From: JAMOAD01 sp023621955
Lineage (GTDB): Bacteria; Acidobacteriota; Aminicenantia; JAMOAD01
Assembly (NCBI GenBank): GCA_035403085.1
Contig: DAONEM010000023.1
Span: 1-32,602, forward strand
Reading direction: 5' to 3'
DNA length: 32,602 nucleotides
Part shown: positions 14,872 through 23,078 of the stretch, piece by piece
Position numbering within the stretch: the first letter of the stretch is position 1
Layout: each line of letters starts with the position of its first letter
Translations under genes and position numbers: made by a program
Notes under the pieces: model-generated
What the model saw: the letters and a program-made list of their open reading frames with translations, nothing else
The model's database searches: none
What the model was told of the DNA's origin: nothing

Positions 14872-15471
14872 CTACTCCCTTCTCAGAGACCAGAGGTCGA
14901 TCTTCATCCTGCGGAGAAGCCGGTAGAAGAGCTCCAGAGGAAAGCCGACAACGTTGGAGTAGCTTCCACGGATCTTGGGAACGAAGAGTCCTCCAAGGCC
15001 CTGTATCCCGTAGGCTCCGGCCTTGTCCAGGGGTTCCCCGGAGCGGATGTACCGGTCGATCTCCTCCTCCCCCAGGGAAGAGAAGAAGACCGTGGTGACC
15101 GCCACCCCTGAGAGCGAACTCTCCCTTCCCCTCTCCCTCAGCCTCAGGGTGATCCCCGAGAAGACCTGGTGCGAGGATCCGGAGAGACGGCTGAGCATCT
15201 TCCGGGCCTCCTCGACATTACAGGGTTTGAAGAGGAACTCCCCCTCCTGCCAGACCACGGTGTCCGCGGCGACCACCAAGAGGGGGGAACCGCTCTCGTC
15301 CTGGGCCGCCTTCGCGGCCTTCAGGGCCGAGACACGGCGAACGTAGACCCTGGGGGATTCGCCTTCCAGAAGGCTCTCGTCCGCCTCCACCGCCTTCTGG
15401 TGGAAAGGAATCTGAAGACGGCGCAGGTATTCGACTCTTCTGGGGGATTGAGACGCAAGAACAACCTTCAC
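14872..15471 (-). CDS. maf: Maf-type nucleoside triphosphate pyrophosphatase
   Basis: A 199-residue Maf protein. The N-terminal LASQSPRRVEYL, the AADTVVW motif with the catalytic aspartate near residue 69, and DKAGAYGIQGLGGLFVPKIRGSYSNVVGFP are family signatures. Maf hydrolyses dTTP, UTP or modified nucleotides to monophosphates and is linked to septum inhibition when overproduced. The Q-rich GAYGIQG form suggests the YhdE (dTTP/UTP) branch. The start is a GTG at 15471, five bases after GAGG; that ribosome site overlaps the stop of the upstream phosphodiesterase gene, so the two form an operon. Confidence 0.92.
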   Translation of the reverse strand: MKVVLASQSPRRVEYLRRLQIPFHQKAVEADESLLEGESPRVYVRRVSALKAAKAAQDESGSPLLVVAADTVVWQEGEFLFKPCNVEEARKMLSRLSGSSHQVFSGITLRLRERGRESSLSGVAVTTVFFSSLGEEEIDRYIRSGEPLDKAGAYGIQGLGGLFVPKIRGSYSNVVGFPLELFYRLLRRMKIDLWSLRRE

Positions 15472-15478
15472 TGAAGCC

Positions 15479-15964
15479 TCACAAGGGGTAGATTTCCGCC
15501 TCCGCGGAGAGGGTGTCGATGAGACCCACCACGGGTTTTCCCGTCAAGTGCCCGCCGCTCTCGCCGGGGTTGAAGAGGGTGGTCTTACCCCTCCTCTCAA
15601 GGTGAAAACGGTGGAGGTGGCCGTAGAGAATGAAGTCGTAGCGGTCTCCCTGAAGGTGGAGCTCCAGATTCCCCGGCTCATGGAGGAGAAGAAAACGCTT
15701 CCCGCCCCTCTCGACCTCCCAGGGGGGGGTGTGAATCTCCCCGATCGGAGCGTAGCGCTTCAACAGGGCCTCCCTGTCGCCGTCGTTGTTCCCGAAGACT
15801 CCCTCCAGGGGAATCTTCGCCTCCAGGAGAGGAAAGGCCGTGAAGGGGGCGACGTAGTCCCCTAGGTGAAAGATCCGGTCCACCTCCAGAGCGGCGAAGA
15901 GTTTGGCCGCCCGGTTGATCGCCTCAAGGTTGTCGTGGGTATCGGTCAGGACTCCTATCTTCAT
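15479..15964 (-). CDS. YfcE/MJ0936-type metallophosphoesterase
   Basis: A 161-residue calcineurin-like phosphoesterase. The metal ligands appear in the usual order: D8-x-H10 (LTDTHDN), GD near 34 (HLGDY), GNND (58-61), H94 region (LLLHEPG) and GHLH near 114-117. Small enzymes of this group hydrolyse phosphodiesters in the cytoplasm; the natural substrate is not known. It is the first gene of a two-gene operon with maf. No Shine-Dalgarno is seen at proper spacing, and a near-perfect extended -10 lies six bases before the ATG, so the message is predicted to be leaderless. Confidence 0.88.
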   Translation of the reverse strand: MKIGVLTDTHDNLEAINRAAKLFAALEVDRIFHLGDYVAPFTAFPLLEAKIPLEGVFGNNDGDREALLKRYAPIGEIHTPPWEVERGGKRFLLLHEPGNLELHLQGDRYDFILYGHLHRFHLERRGKTTLFNPGESGGHLTGKPVVGLIDTLSAEAEIYPL

Positions 15965-15970
15965 GCCCCT

Positions 15971-15979
15971 ATTCTACCA
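15971..15979 (-). promoter_or_regulatory. Extended -10 promoter giving a leaderless yfcE-like mRNA
   Basis: On the minus strand TGG-TAGAAT spans 15979-15971, followed by AGGGGC and the ATG at 15964. With the last T at -7, the first base of RNA is the A of the ATG. A TTGACG at 15993-15988 is only 11 bases from the -10 and so is not a proper -35. Confidence 0.5.
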
Positions 15980-16018
15980 CACGCCCCCGTCAAAGGAGTG
16001 GCCCTCCCCGGTGGTCTC

Positions 16019-16027
16019 TGCTATAAT
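16019..16027 (+). promoter_or_regulatory. Extended -10 promoter giving a leaderless M50 protease mRNA
   Basis: TGC-TATAAT, a perfect -10 with an extended element, spans 16019-16027. It is followed by GCCCCT and the ATG at 16034, so +1 coincides with the start codon. No -35 match or Shine-Dalgarno is seen. Confidence 0.55.
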
Positions 16028-16033
16028 GCCCCT

Positions 16034-16966
16034 ATGGAAATTCGTTGGGAGAGGGAGCAGGAGGAACCCGAACAGCCCGTGGTTCCTCCTCGCAAGAGAA
16101 GAAGGTGGTGGGTGAACCTCCTCCTCTTTCTGATCACCCTGGTCACCACGACCGCGGTCGGTCTCCTCTACCAAATCCCCTTCCTCTTCCCGGGAAAGAC
16201 GATCGACGAGCCCTTCCTGCGCCTCTTCCTCCATAACCCCCTCCACTGGTTCTACGGATTCACCTACTCCCTCCCCCTCATGGCGATCCTGCTGGCCCAC
16301 GAGTTGGGTCACTACTTCGCCTGTCGCCGATACGGAATCCCCGCCACCCTTCCTTTCTTCATCCCCGCCCCGACCCTCGTGGGAACCTTCGGCGCCGTGA
16401 TCCGCATCGAAGAGCCGATCTACTCCAAGAAGCCCCTCCTCGACGTCGGTTCGGCAGGCCCCCTGCTGAGCTTTTTCCTCTCCCTCCCGATTCTGGCCTG
16501 GGGGCTCACCCTCTCGAGGGTGGAACCCCGTCTCGCCGGAGACGCTCTTCAGCTCGGTGAACCGTTGATCTTCACCCTCCTGAGCCGTCTCCTCCTCCCG
16601 GGGGTCGGCCCGGATACGGCCATCCTTCTGCACCCCTTAGGCTTCGCCGGATGGTTCGGAATCCTGGTCACCGCCTTCAACCTGATTCCGGTGGGGCAGT
16701 TGGACGGCGGTCACATCCTCTACGCGGTCTCCCCCAACCTCCACAAGAGGCTCGCGTGGCCTCTGATCGCTTTCCTCGTGGCCCTGGGGTTTCTCGCCTG
16801 GCAGGGGTGGTGGATCTGGGCCGCCATGATCGCCCTCTTCGGGACCAAGCACCCCCCCGTCTACGACTCCCCCTACCCTCTGGACCGGAGGAGGGCCCTC
16901 ATCGGCCTCCTCTGCCTGGTGATCTTCATCCTCTCCTTCACGCCCACACCGATGAAACTCGGCTGA
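16034..16966 (+). CDS. Membrane zinc protease, site-2 protease (M50) family
   Basis: A 310-residue integral membrane protease. After a charged, Pro/Glu/Arg-rich cytoplasmic stretch of about 24 residues come several hydrophobic helices. The zinc-binding HELGH is at 89-93 inside a helix, and the second ligand is in NLIPVGQLDGGH (D224). Both active-site elements are intact. The family cleaves transmembrane segments and often releases membrane-bound anti-sigma factors; this compact form without a PDZ domain matches the FtsH-independent group seen in thermophiles and cyanobacteria. The frame is open upstream to 15866, but the ATG at 16034 is chosen because it starts right after the promoter and gives the normal N-terminus. 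It is a single gene divergent from the yfcE-like gene. Confidence 0.9.
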   Translation: MEIRWEREQEEPEQPVVPPRKRRRWWVNLLLFLITLVTTTAVGLLYQIPFLFPGKTIDEPFLRLFLHNPLHWFYGFTYSLPLMAILLAHELGHYFACRRYGIPATLPFFIPAPTLVGTFGAVIRIEEPIYSKKPLLDVGSAGPLLSFFLSLPILAWGLTLSRVEPRLAGDALQLGEPLIFTLLSRLLLPGVGPDTAILLHPLGFAGWFGILVTAFNLIPVGQLDGGHILYAVSPNLHKRLAWPLIAFLVALGFLAWQGWWIWAAMIALFGTKHPPVYDSPYPLDRRRALIGLLCLVIFILSFTPTPMKLG

Positions 16967-17001
16967 GGCGCGAAGAGAAGGGCGAAATCAGAGACTTTGT
17001 A

Positions 17002-18000
17002 CTACTCCCCTTCCTGAGGGTCTCCGTCGCGGCCAGCCCCGTTGAGGAGGCTCTTGATCCTGTAGATTCTCCGATGGGCCGATTCGTGGTAGGTCCTGGC
17101 CATCATCTCCCCCAGGAGCCCCAGGGAGATGAACTGAACGCCCAGGAAGAGAAGAAGCATGGCCAGGAAGAGGAGAGGCCTTCCGGCGATTCCCTCTTGG
17201 AGGATCAGCCTGACGTAGGCGAGGTAAAACCCCAGTACCAGCCCCAGTCCACCGGTCAACAGGCCGAAGGATCCGAAGATTCTCAGGGGCTTGGTGGAGT
17301 AGTTCTGAAGGAACTTGACGGTGATCAGGTCGAGGACCACCCTAAAGGTGCGGGAGATTCCGTATTTGCTCTTGCCGAAGCGGCGGGCCCGGTGGTTGAC
17401 CTTCTCCTCCCCCACCCTCGCCCCCTCCAGAGAGGCCAGGGCCGGGATGAAACGGTGCTGTTCCCCGTAGAGCTTCAGGTCCTTGGCGATCTCTTTACGG
17501 TAAACCTTGAGGGAGCAACCGTAGTCGTGGAGCTTAACCCCTGTGATCAAGGAGATTAATCCGTTGGCGATCATCGAGGGAAGCCGCCGGTTCAGGAAGG
17601 GGTCTTTCCGATGGAAGCGCCACCCGTTGACCAGGTCCAGGTCTCTCGTCTCCATGGACTCGGCTAAGGCGGGAATATCCGCCGGGTCGTTCTGCAGGTC
17701 TCCGTCCATAGTCACCATAAGCTCGCCCTCGGCCAGGTCGAAACCCGCGGAGACGGCGGCGGTCTGGCCGAAGTTCCCTCTGAAACGAACCCCCTTGACC
17801 CGGGGGTCTCTCTTGCATAACCCTTCGATCACCGACCAGGAGCGGTCACGGGAGCCGTCATCGATCAAGATAAGCTCGAAGTCAGGCCTCCACCCCTCCA
17901 GGGCGGCGACGACCTCCCCGTAGAGGTGGGGCAGATTCTCCTCTTCGTTGAAGATGGGCACGATGATCGAAACGGCCGGCTGAGCCGATTTTTGTCTCAT
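17002..18000 (-). CDS. Glycosyltransferase family 2 with two C-terminal membrane helices
   Basis: A 332-residue GT-A enzyme of the dolichol-phosphate mannosyltransferase/ArnC/GtrB type. SIIVPIFNEEENLP opens the fold, DDGS (47-50) contacts the nucleotide, and the metal-binding DxD is D99-G-D101 in TMDGDLQNDP. YGCSLKVYRKE and RRFGKSKYG are typical of lipid-phosphate sugar transferases. Two hydrophobic helices near 235-262 and 277-300 anchor it to the inner membrane. It likely transfers a sugar to undecaprenyl phosphate for envelope glycan synthesis. Its ATG overlaps the clpB stop (ATGA), with GGAG from clpB as ribosome site. The pairing with clpB is probably one of transcription, not function. 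Confidence 0.88.
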   Translation of the reverse strand: MRQKSAQPAVSIIVPIFNEEENLPHLYGEVVAALEGWRPDFELILIDDGSRDRSWSVIEGLCKRDPRVKGVRFRGNFGQTAAVSAGFDLAEGELMVTMDGDLQNDPADIPALAESMETRDLDLVNGWRFHRKDPFLNRRLPSMIANGLISLITGVKLHDYGCSLKVYRKEIAKDLKLYGEQHRFIPALASLEGARVGEEKVNHRARRFGKSKYGISRTFRVVLDLITVKFLQNYSTKPLRIFGSFGLLTGGLGLVLGFYLAYVRLILQEGIAGRPLLFLAMLLLFLGVQFISLGLLGEMMARTYHESAHRRIYRIKSLLNGAGRDGDPQEGE

Positions 18001-20576
18001 CCCTTTCTCCTTAAGGTATACTCTCCTTCCCAATCCACTTCGACCTTATCCCCGGGCTGAAGCCGACCCTCCAGGATCTCCTTGGCCAACCGGTTCTGAA
18101 TCTCTCTCTGGATAAGCCGACGCAGAGGCCTCGCCCCGAACTGGGGGTCGAACCCCTCGGAGGCCAAACGTTCCATCGCCGCCGGGGTTAACTCCAGGCC
18201 GATCTTCTCCCCGGTCAGGAGCTTTTGCAGTTGCTCCACCTGAAGGGAGACGATCTTGACGAGGCTGCTCTTGTCCAGAGGCTTGAAGAGGATCGTCTCG
18301 TCGATACGGTTGAGGAATTCAGGCTTGAAGGTCTCCTTGAGAAGGCGGTTCAGCTCCTTTTCCAACTCCTTCCCCTCCCCCTGGTGCTCAAGAATCGCCA
18401 AGGAACCCAGGTTGGAGGTCATGATGATCACGGTGTTGCGGAAGTCCACTGTCCGCCCCTTGGCATCGGTGAGACGGCCGTCGTCCAGGATCTGAAGGAG
18501 GATGTTGAAAACATCGGGATGGGCCTTCTCAATCTCGTCCAGGAGGAGAACCGCGTAGGGACGGCGCCGAACTCTCTCGGTCAGTTGTCCTCCCTCCTCG
18601 TACCCGACGTACCCTGGAGGAGCGCCGATAAGTTTGGCCACCGAATGCTTCTCCATGTACTCAGACATGTCCAGCCGGACCATGGCACGTTCGTCGTCGA
18701 AGAGAAATTCCGCCAAGCTCTTGGCCAGTTCAGTCTTCCCGACACCGGTGGGGCCGAGGAAGAGAAAAGAGCCGATAGGACGCCGGGGGTCTTGGAGTCC
18801 AGCCCGGGAGCGGCGAACCGCGTCGGAGACCGCCGAGACCGCCTCCTCTTGACCGATCACCCGTTGGTGCAGCCTCTCCTCCATGGAGACCAGTTTCTTC
18901 CTCTCCCCCTCCATGAGGTTGGAGACGGGAATCCCCGTCCAGGACGAAATCGTCTCGGCGATATCCTCCTCGCCGATCTCCTCCTTCAAGAGCCCCCCGC
19001 TCTTCTGAACCTCTCGCAGTTCCCGACTGAGCCTTTCGAGTTCGGCCTGAAGTGTGGGAAGGCGACCGTATCTGAGCTCGGCGATCTTCTCCAGTTGCCC
19101 CTCCCGCTCGAGTTTTTTCTCCTCGGTCTTGATCTTGTCCAGTCGCTCCTGGGTCTCGCCGATCCGGCGGATAATCTCCTTCTCCCTGTTCCACTGGGCC
19201 TTCTTCGTCTCCGACTCCTCCCGGAGGTTTCCCAGTTCTCTGTCCACTTCGCCGAGTCGTTCGGTGCAGGCGGGGTCGCTCTCCTTGGAGAGGGCCTGTC
19301 GCTCAATTTCCAGCTGGATTCTCCGCCTTTCCAGGGTGTCCACCTCCAGGGGCATGGAATCGATCTCGATTCTGAGCTTAGCGGCGGTCTCATCCACAAG
19401 GTCGATCGCTTTATCCGGAAGCTTACGATCCGGAAGGTACCTGTAGGAGAGCGTCGCGGCGGCGACCAGGGCGGAATCTTTGATCTTGATCCCGTGGAAG
19501 GCCTCGTACCTCTCCTTGAGCCCGCGGAGGATGGCGACGGTGTCCTCCACCGTCGGCTCGGCCACGAAGACCGGCTGAAAACGGCGTTCCAGGGCGGGGT
19601 CCTTCTCCACATACTTCTTGTATTCGTTGAGGGTCGTCGCCCCGATGGCCTTGAGCTCTCCCCTGGCCAAGGAGGGCTTGAGAATGTTGGAGGCGTCCAC
19701 GGCCCCCTCCGCCGCGCCGGCGCCGACGATGGTATGCATCTCATCGATGAAGAGGATGATCTCCCCTTCACTCTCGAGAATCTCCTTCACCACGGCCTTC
19801 AACCTCTCCTCGAACTCGCCTCTGAACTTCGCCCCCGCCAGGAGGGCTCCCATGTCCAGGGCGAGGATTCTCTTGTTCTTCAAAGAGTCGGGAACATCGC
19901 CGTTGACGATTCTCTGGGCCAACCCCTCGACGATAGCGGTTTTTCCAACCCCCGCCTCGCCGATGAGGGCCGGGTTGTTCTTCTTCTTCCGCGAGAGAAC
20001 CTGGATCACCGACCTCACCTCGTTGTCCCTGCCGATGACGGGGTCGAGCTTCCCCGTCCTGGCCATCTCGGTGAGGTCCTTGGCGTACCGCTGGAGAGCC
20101 TGGAACTTCTCCTCCGGGTTCTGGTCCGTAACCCTGTGGCTTCCCCTCAACTCCCTCAGGGCCGCCAGGAGGTTCTCCTCCTTCAGCCCCCGCTTCTTGA
20201 GGAGCCGCGAAGAGGGTTGGCTTTCCTCTTTAAGGATGGCCAGGAGAAGATGCTCCGTAGAGATGTACTCATCCTTGAAAACCTTCGCCTCCTCGGCGGC
20301 CGAAACGAGAAGCCTGCGGAGGGCGCTGGACATCACCAACTCCCCCCCCTTGGCCCTGGGCAGTTTTTCAAGCTCTTTCAGAAGGTCCTCCCGGAGGGAG
20401 GAGGAGGGGAGATCCGCCTTGGCCAGAAGGGGGGCAACCAACCCTTCGGGCTGATCGATCAGGGCAAGGAGGAGATGCTCCGTCGTCAGCTCGGGGTTTC
20501 CCCTCTCCTGAGCCTCTCGCTGGGCCTCTTGAAAGGCCTCCTGGGCCTTGAGGGTATACTGATCGAAGTTAGCCAT
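17997..20576 (-). CDS. clpB: ClpB disaggregase (Hsp104 family AAA+ chaperone)
   Basis: An 859-residue protein of standard ClpB length. Domains in order: the double Clp N-domain (about 1-145), first AAA+ with Walker A GEAGVGKTA near 205 and Walker B LFIDEMHT, the long coiled-coil M domain (about 400-525) that separates ClpB from ClpA/ClpC, second AAA+ with GPTGVGKTEL near 605 and LLLDEIEKAHPDV, and a C-terminal oligomerisation region. No IGF/IGL loop for ClpP is expected or evident. With DnaK it resolves protein aggregates in the cytoplasm. AAGGAGG precedes the ATG at 20576. Heat-shock control is usual, but neither a CIRCE element nor a clear sigma-32 site is seen. Confidence 0.97.
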   Translation of the reverse strand: MANFDQYTLKAQEAFQEAQREAQERGNPELTTEHLLLALIDQPEGLVAPLLAKADLPSSSLREDLLKELEKLPRAKGGELVMSSALRRLLVSAAEEAKVFKDEYISTEHLLLAILKEESQPSSRLLKKRGLKEENLLAALRELRGSHRVTDQNPEEKFQALQRYAKDLTEMARTGKLDPVIGRDNEVRSVIQVLSRKKKNNPALIGEAGVGKTAIVEGLAQRIVNGDVPDSLKNKRILALDMGALLAGAKFRGEFEERLKAVVKEILESEGEIILFIDEMHTIVGAGAAEGAVDASNILKPSLARGELKAIGATTLNEYKKYVEKDPALERRFQPVFVAEPTVEDTVAILRGLKERYEAFHGIKIKDSALVAAATLSYRYLPDRKLPDKAIDLVDETAAKLRIEIDSMPLEVDTLERRRIQLEIERQALSKESDPACTERLGEVDRELGNLREESETKKAQWNREKEIIRRIGETQERLDKIKTEEKKLEREGQLEKIAELRYGRLPTLQAELERLSRELREVQKSGGLLKEEIGEEDIAETISSWTGIPVSNLMEGERKKLVSMEERLHQRVIGQEEAVSAVSDAVRRSRAGLQDPRRPIGSFLFLGPTGVGKTELAKSLAEFLFDDERAMVRLDMSEYMEKHSVAKLIGAPPGYVGYEEGGQLTERVRRRPYAVLLLDEIEKAHPDVFNILLQILDDGRLTDAKGRTVDFRNTVIIMTSNLGSLAILEHQGEGKELEKELNRLLKETFKPEFLNRIDETILFKPLDKSSLVKIVSLQVEQLQKLLTGEKIGLELTPAAMERLASEGFDPQFGARPLRRLIQREIQNRLAKEILEGRLQPGDKVEVDWEGEYTLRRKG

Positions 20577-20615
20577 GGTTCACCTCCTTAGCGGAATCGC
20601 GACAAACCGAAGGAA

Positions 20616-20621
20616 ATTATA
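20616..20621 (-). promoter_or_regulatory. -10 box of the clpB promoter
   Basis: A perfect TATAAT on the minus strand lies 40 bases before the ATG, giving a leader of about 33 bases. No -35 match to TTGACA is found at 16-18 bases, which suggests that an activator or another sigma factor helps. Confidence 0.45.
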
Positions 20622-20656
20622 CACGAAAGAGGTACTCCCTTCCATGACTCTCCCGG

Positions 20657-20685
20657 TTGAAAAAGCCCCGAGAGTGTGGTATCTC
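20657..20685 (+). promoter_or_regulatory. Predicted promoter of the htrA operon
   Basis: TTGAAA (20657-20662), 17 bases and TATCTC (20680-20685) with TGG before the -10. Transcription would start near 20692, 36 bases before the ATG. The spacer contains one arm of a 6-base inverted repeat, ACTCTC (20647-20652) and GAGAGT (20670-20675), that could serve as an operator. Confidence 0.5.
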
Positions 20686-20727
20686 TTATCTCTTGTTTGT
20701 GATCTCACTCGATCCTTGGAGGTAATC

Positions 20728-22221
20728 ATGAACGACAAGAAACGTTGGCTCTTCGGTACCCTCTTCCTTCTGATCGGTTTCGCCCTGGGCGCCTGGTTTT
20801 TCTCCGGTGTTCTGAACCCCCGTCGCCCCGCCTATTCGACTCTCCCTGTCTACGCCTCCGGCGTCCCCGCCGGTGAACCTTCCGATTTCTCGACGACCGC
20901 CGAGAAAGTCACTCCCGGAGTGGTGAAGATCCTCTCCGAGGGTTTCATGGAGACCGAGAGCCGAAGCGGCGGCACCCCCTTCGGTGAAGACGACCTTTTC
21001 GGTGATTTCTGGCGCCGCTTTTTCAGCGTCCCCCAACAGCGCAATGTCCCGGTCCAAGGCTTCGGATCGGGCTTCTTCATCAGCGCCGACGGGTACATCG
21101 TCACGAACAACCATGTCGTGGAGAAGGCCCAGAAGGTCACGGTTTCGACCTTCGATGGGAACGAATACAAGGCCAAGATCGTCGGGACCGACCCCAAGAC
21201 GGATCTCGCCCTCCTGAAAGTCGAAGGGAAGAGCTTCCCCTTCCTCCCCCTGGGTGACTCCTCCACGGTTCGGGTCGGAGAGTGGGTCCTGGCCGTTGGC
21301 AACCCCCTACAGACGGAGTTCACCGTTACCGCCGGCATCATCTCCGCCAAGGGGCGTCAGCTCGACACAGCGGAGTACGCCGATTACATCCAGACCGACG
21401 CGGCCATCAACAGAGGAAACTCCGGAGGCCCCCTTGTCAACCTCAGGGGTGAGGTGATCGGAGTCAACTCGGTCATTCTCTCCCCCAACCAGGGAAGCGT
21501 AGGGATCGGCTTCGCCATCCCCTCCAACATCGTCAAGACCATCGTTACCGCCCTGAAGGGGAGCGGAAAGGTGGAGCGCGGCTACATGGGTGTCTCGATA
21601 CAGGACATCGGCCCCGCAGACAAGGAGGCTCTGGGACTCGCCTCGACGACAGGGGCCCTGATCGCCCAGGTCGTTCCCGGAGGCCCCGCCGACACGGCCG
21701 GACTGAAGGCCTACGACGTTGTCGTCAAGTGCAACTCCGAGCCTATCAAGAACGCTACGGCTCTGAAGTTGAAGATCGGTTCTACCAAGCCTGGTCAGGT
21801 CGTCACCCTGGGCGTCCTTCGGGACGGTAAGAGCCGAGACATCTCGATCAAGGTGAGCAAACTCGGCGATAAAGGAGACGAGAGCCTTCCGGCCGACAAG
21901 GGCGACGCCGTCTCCAACGTCAGTGAAGAGCTCGGCCTCACCCTCACGGCCCTGACCTCCAAGGTGGCTGAAAATTACGGGATCCCCTACAAGGGAGGTC
22001 TTCTCATCATGGACGTCAAGCCCCTCTCTCCCGCTTACGACGCGGGCCTCCAGAAAGGGTTGATCATCGTCGAGGCCAACCGTACAAAAGTCGATACCCT
22101 TCAAGACCTGAACAGAGTCGTAGCGGCCGCCAAAAGCAGAGGCGCCGTTCTCTTCCGTCTGGTCGCCTTCGATAATTCCGGCTCAAAAATTGAACTCTTA
22201 AGGAGTCTCCGCCTCCGATGA
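20728..22221 (+). CDS. htrA: HtrA/DegQ-family periplasmic serine protease
   Basis: A 497-residue protease. A single hydrophobic helix (about 8-26) acts as signal or membrane anchor. The chymotrypsin-like domain has a complete triad: H129 (TNNHVV), D159 (TDLALLKV) and S232 (GNSGGPL). Two PDZ domains follow (about 280-370 and 400-497). It degrades and holds misfolded envelope proteins in the periplasm. Length and layout match DegP/DegQ/MucD. The ATG at 20728 is preferred over upstream in-frame codons because GGAGG precedes it and the anchor follows at once. It is transcribed divergently from clpB and overlaps the dapF-like gene by four bases (ATGA), so both stress genes share one intergenic region. 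Confidence 0.95.
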   Translation: MNDKKRWLFGTLFLLIGFALGAWFFSGVLNPRRPAYSTLPVYASGVPAGEPSDFSTTAEKVTPGVVKILSEGFMETESRSGGTPFGEDDLFGDFWRRFFSVPQQRNVPVQGFGSGFFISADGYIVTNNHVVEKAQKVTVSTFDGNEYKAKIVGTDPKTDLALLKVEGKSFPFLPLGDSSTVRVGEWVLAVGNPLQTEFTVTAGIISAKGRQLDTAEYADYIQTDAAINRGNSGGPLVNLRGEVIGVNSVILSPNQGSVGIGFAIPSNIVKTIVTALKGSGKVERGYMGVSIQDIGPADKEALGLASTTGALIAQVVPGGPADTAGLKAYDVVVKCNSEPIKNATALKLKIGSTKPGQVVTLGVLRDGKSRDISIKVSKLGDKGDESLPADKGDAVSNVSEELGLTLTALTSKVAENYGIPYKGGLLIMDVKPLSPAYDAGLQKGLIIVEANRTKVDTLQDLNRVVAAAKSRGAVLFRLVAFDNSGSKIELLRSLRLR

Positions 22222-23078
22222 AAATCGATAAGTTTCAAGCCTCCGGCAATGACTTTCTGGTCATCAACAACTACAGGGAGACCTCTTTCGCGGCCCTGAG
22301 GGACACGGCTTTGAGGGTATGTGACCGCCACTTCGGTCTCGGATCGGACGGCGTCCTCTTTCTCACACCCTTGGAACAGGGCCGCTACCAGTTCCGCATC
22401 TGGAACAACAACGGCAGCGAAGCGGAGATCTCCGGCAACGGCTTGATCATCGCCGGAGCCTACGCCCTCTCCCGAACGCCCCCTCCCCCGGAGGGACAGG
22501 TGATCTTCGAGACGAAGGCGGGAAGAAGAGAGGTCAAGCTGCTCAAAGAGGAGGGGCATATCCGCTGGATCCGCGTCAACATGGGCCAGCCCCGTTTCCA
22601 CTCCGACGAGATCCCCTTCTGCGACGGCATCAACTACCAGAAGATCGTGGACTACCCCCTCAGCATCAACCAGAGGATGTACAACATCACGGTTCTCTCC
22701 ATGGGCAACCCCCACGCGGTTGTCTTTATGGAAAATTTTCCCTCCTCCTTCGAGCTTCAACAGATCGGGAAAGAGATCGAGGTTCACCCCTTCTTTCCCA
22801 ACCACACCAACGTGGAGTTCGTCAAGGTTCTCAACCCCCAGACGGTGGAGGTCCTTTTCTGGGAGAGGGGAGTCGGCGAAACCCTCTCTTCGGGAAGCGG
22901 CTCTTCCGCTGCGGCTGTGGCCTCTCAGATGAAAGGCTTTACGGGAAAGAAGGTGAAGGTGAAGACCAGAGCCGGTGACATTTCTATCGAAACCGTTGAT
23001 GAAACGGTCTACCTGGAGGGCTACGCCCAACACATTTTTTCGGGGGAGTTCTTCGAGGGCAACGCCACCGCCGGTTGA
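22218..23078 (+). CDS. DapF-fold protein with both catalytic cysteines replaced by serine
   Basis: A 286-residue homologue of diaminopimelate epimerase. The fold signatures are well kept: FQASGNDFLV, GLGSDGV, GNPHAVVF and ERGVGETLSSGSGSS. In DapF the two catalytic residues are cysteines, in CGNGxRC and in ETxACGTGxC. Here the first motif reads ISGNGLII (S72) and the second ETLSSGSGSS (S225), and the nearby conserved cysteine in GNPHC is alanine (A167). The codons are TCC and TCT/TCG, so one-base errors at both sites are unlikely to explain this. Cofactor-free epimerisation by a thiol pair is therefore not expected. It may be a DapF paralogue with a new reaction, as PhzF is, or a binding protein. 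It overlaps htrA by four bases and precedes rplS. Confidence 0.85.
   Translation: MKIDKFQASGNDFLVINNYRETSFAALRDTALRVCDRHFGLGSDGVLFLTPLEQGRYQFRIWNNNGSEAEISGNGLIIAGAYALSRTPPPPEGQVIFETKAGRREVKLLKEEGHIRWIRVNMGQPRFHSDEIPFCDGINYQKIVDYPLSINQRMYNITVLSMGNPHAVVFMENFPSSFELQQIGKEIEVHPFFPNHTNVEFVKVLNPQTVEVLFWERGVGETLSSGSGSSAAAVASQMKGFTGKKVKVKTRAGDISIETVDETVYLEGYAQHIFSGEFFEGNATAG

Noticed and set aside
18225..20591. A long open frame on the plus strand opposite clpB
   Set aside because: It is the exact antisense of a full-length ClpB with all motifs. Its translation has no recognisable domain and arises from GC-biased third positions.
20647..20675. A possible CIRCE (HrcA) element upstream of clpB
   Set aside because: CIRCE is TTAGCACTC-N9-GAGTGCTAA. 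Here only ACTCTC-N17-GAGAGT is found, with wrong arms and spacing.
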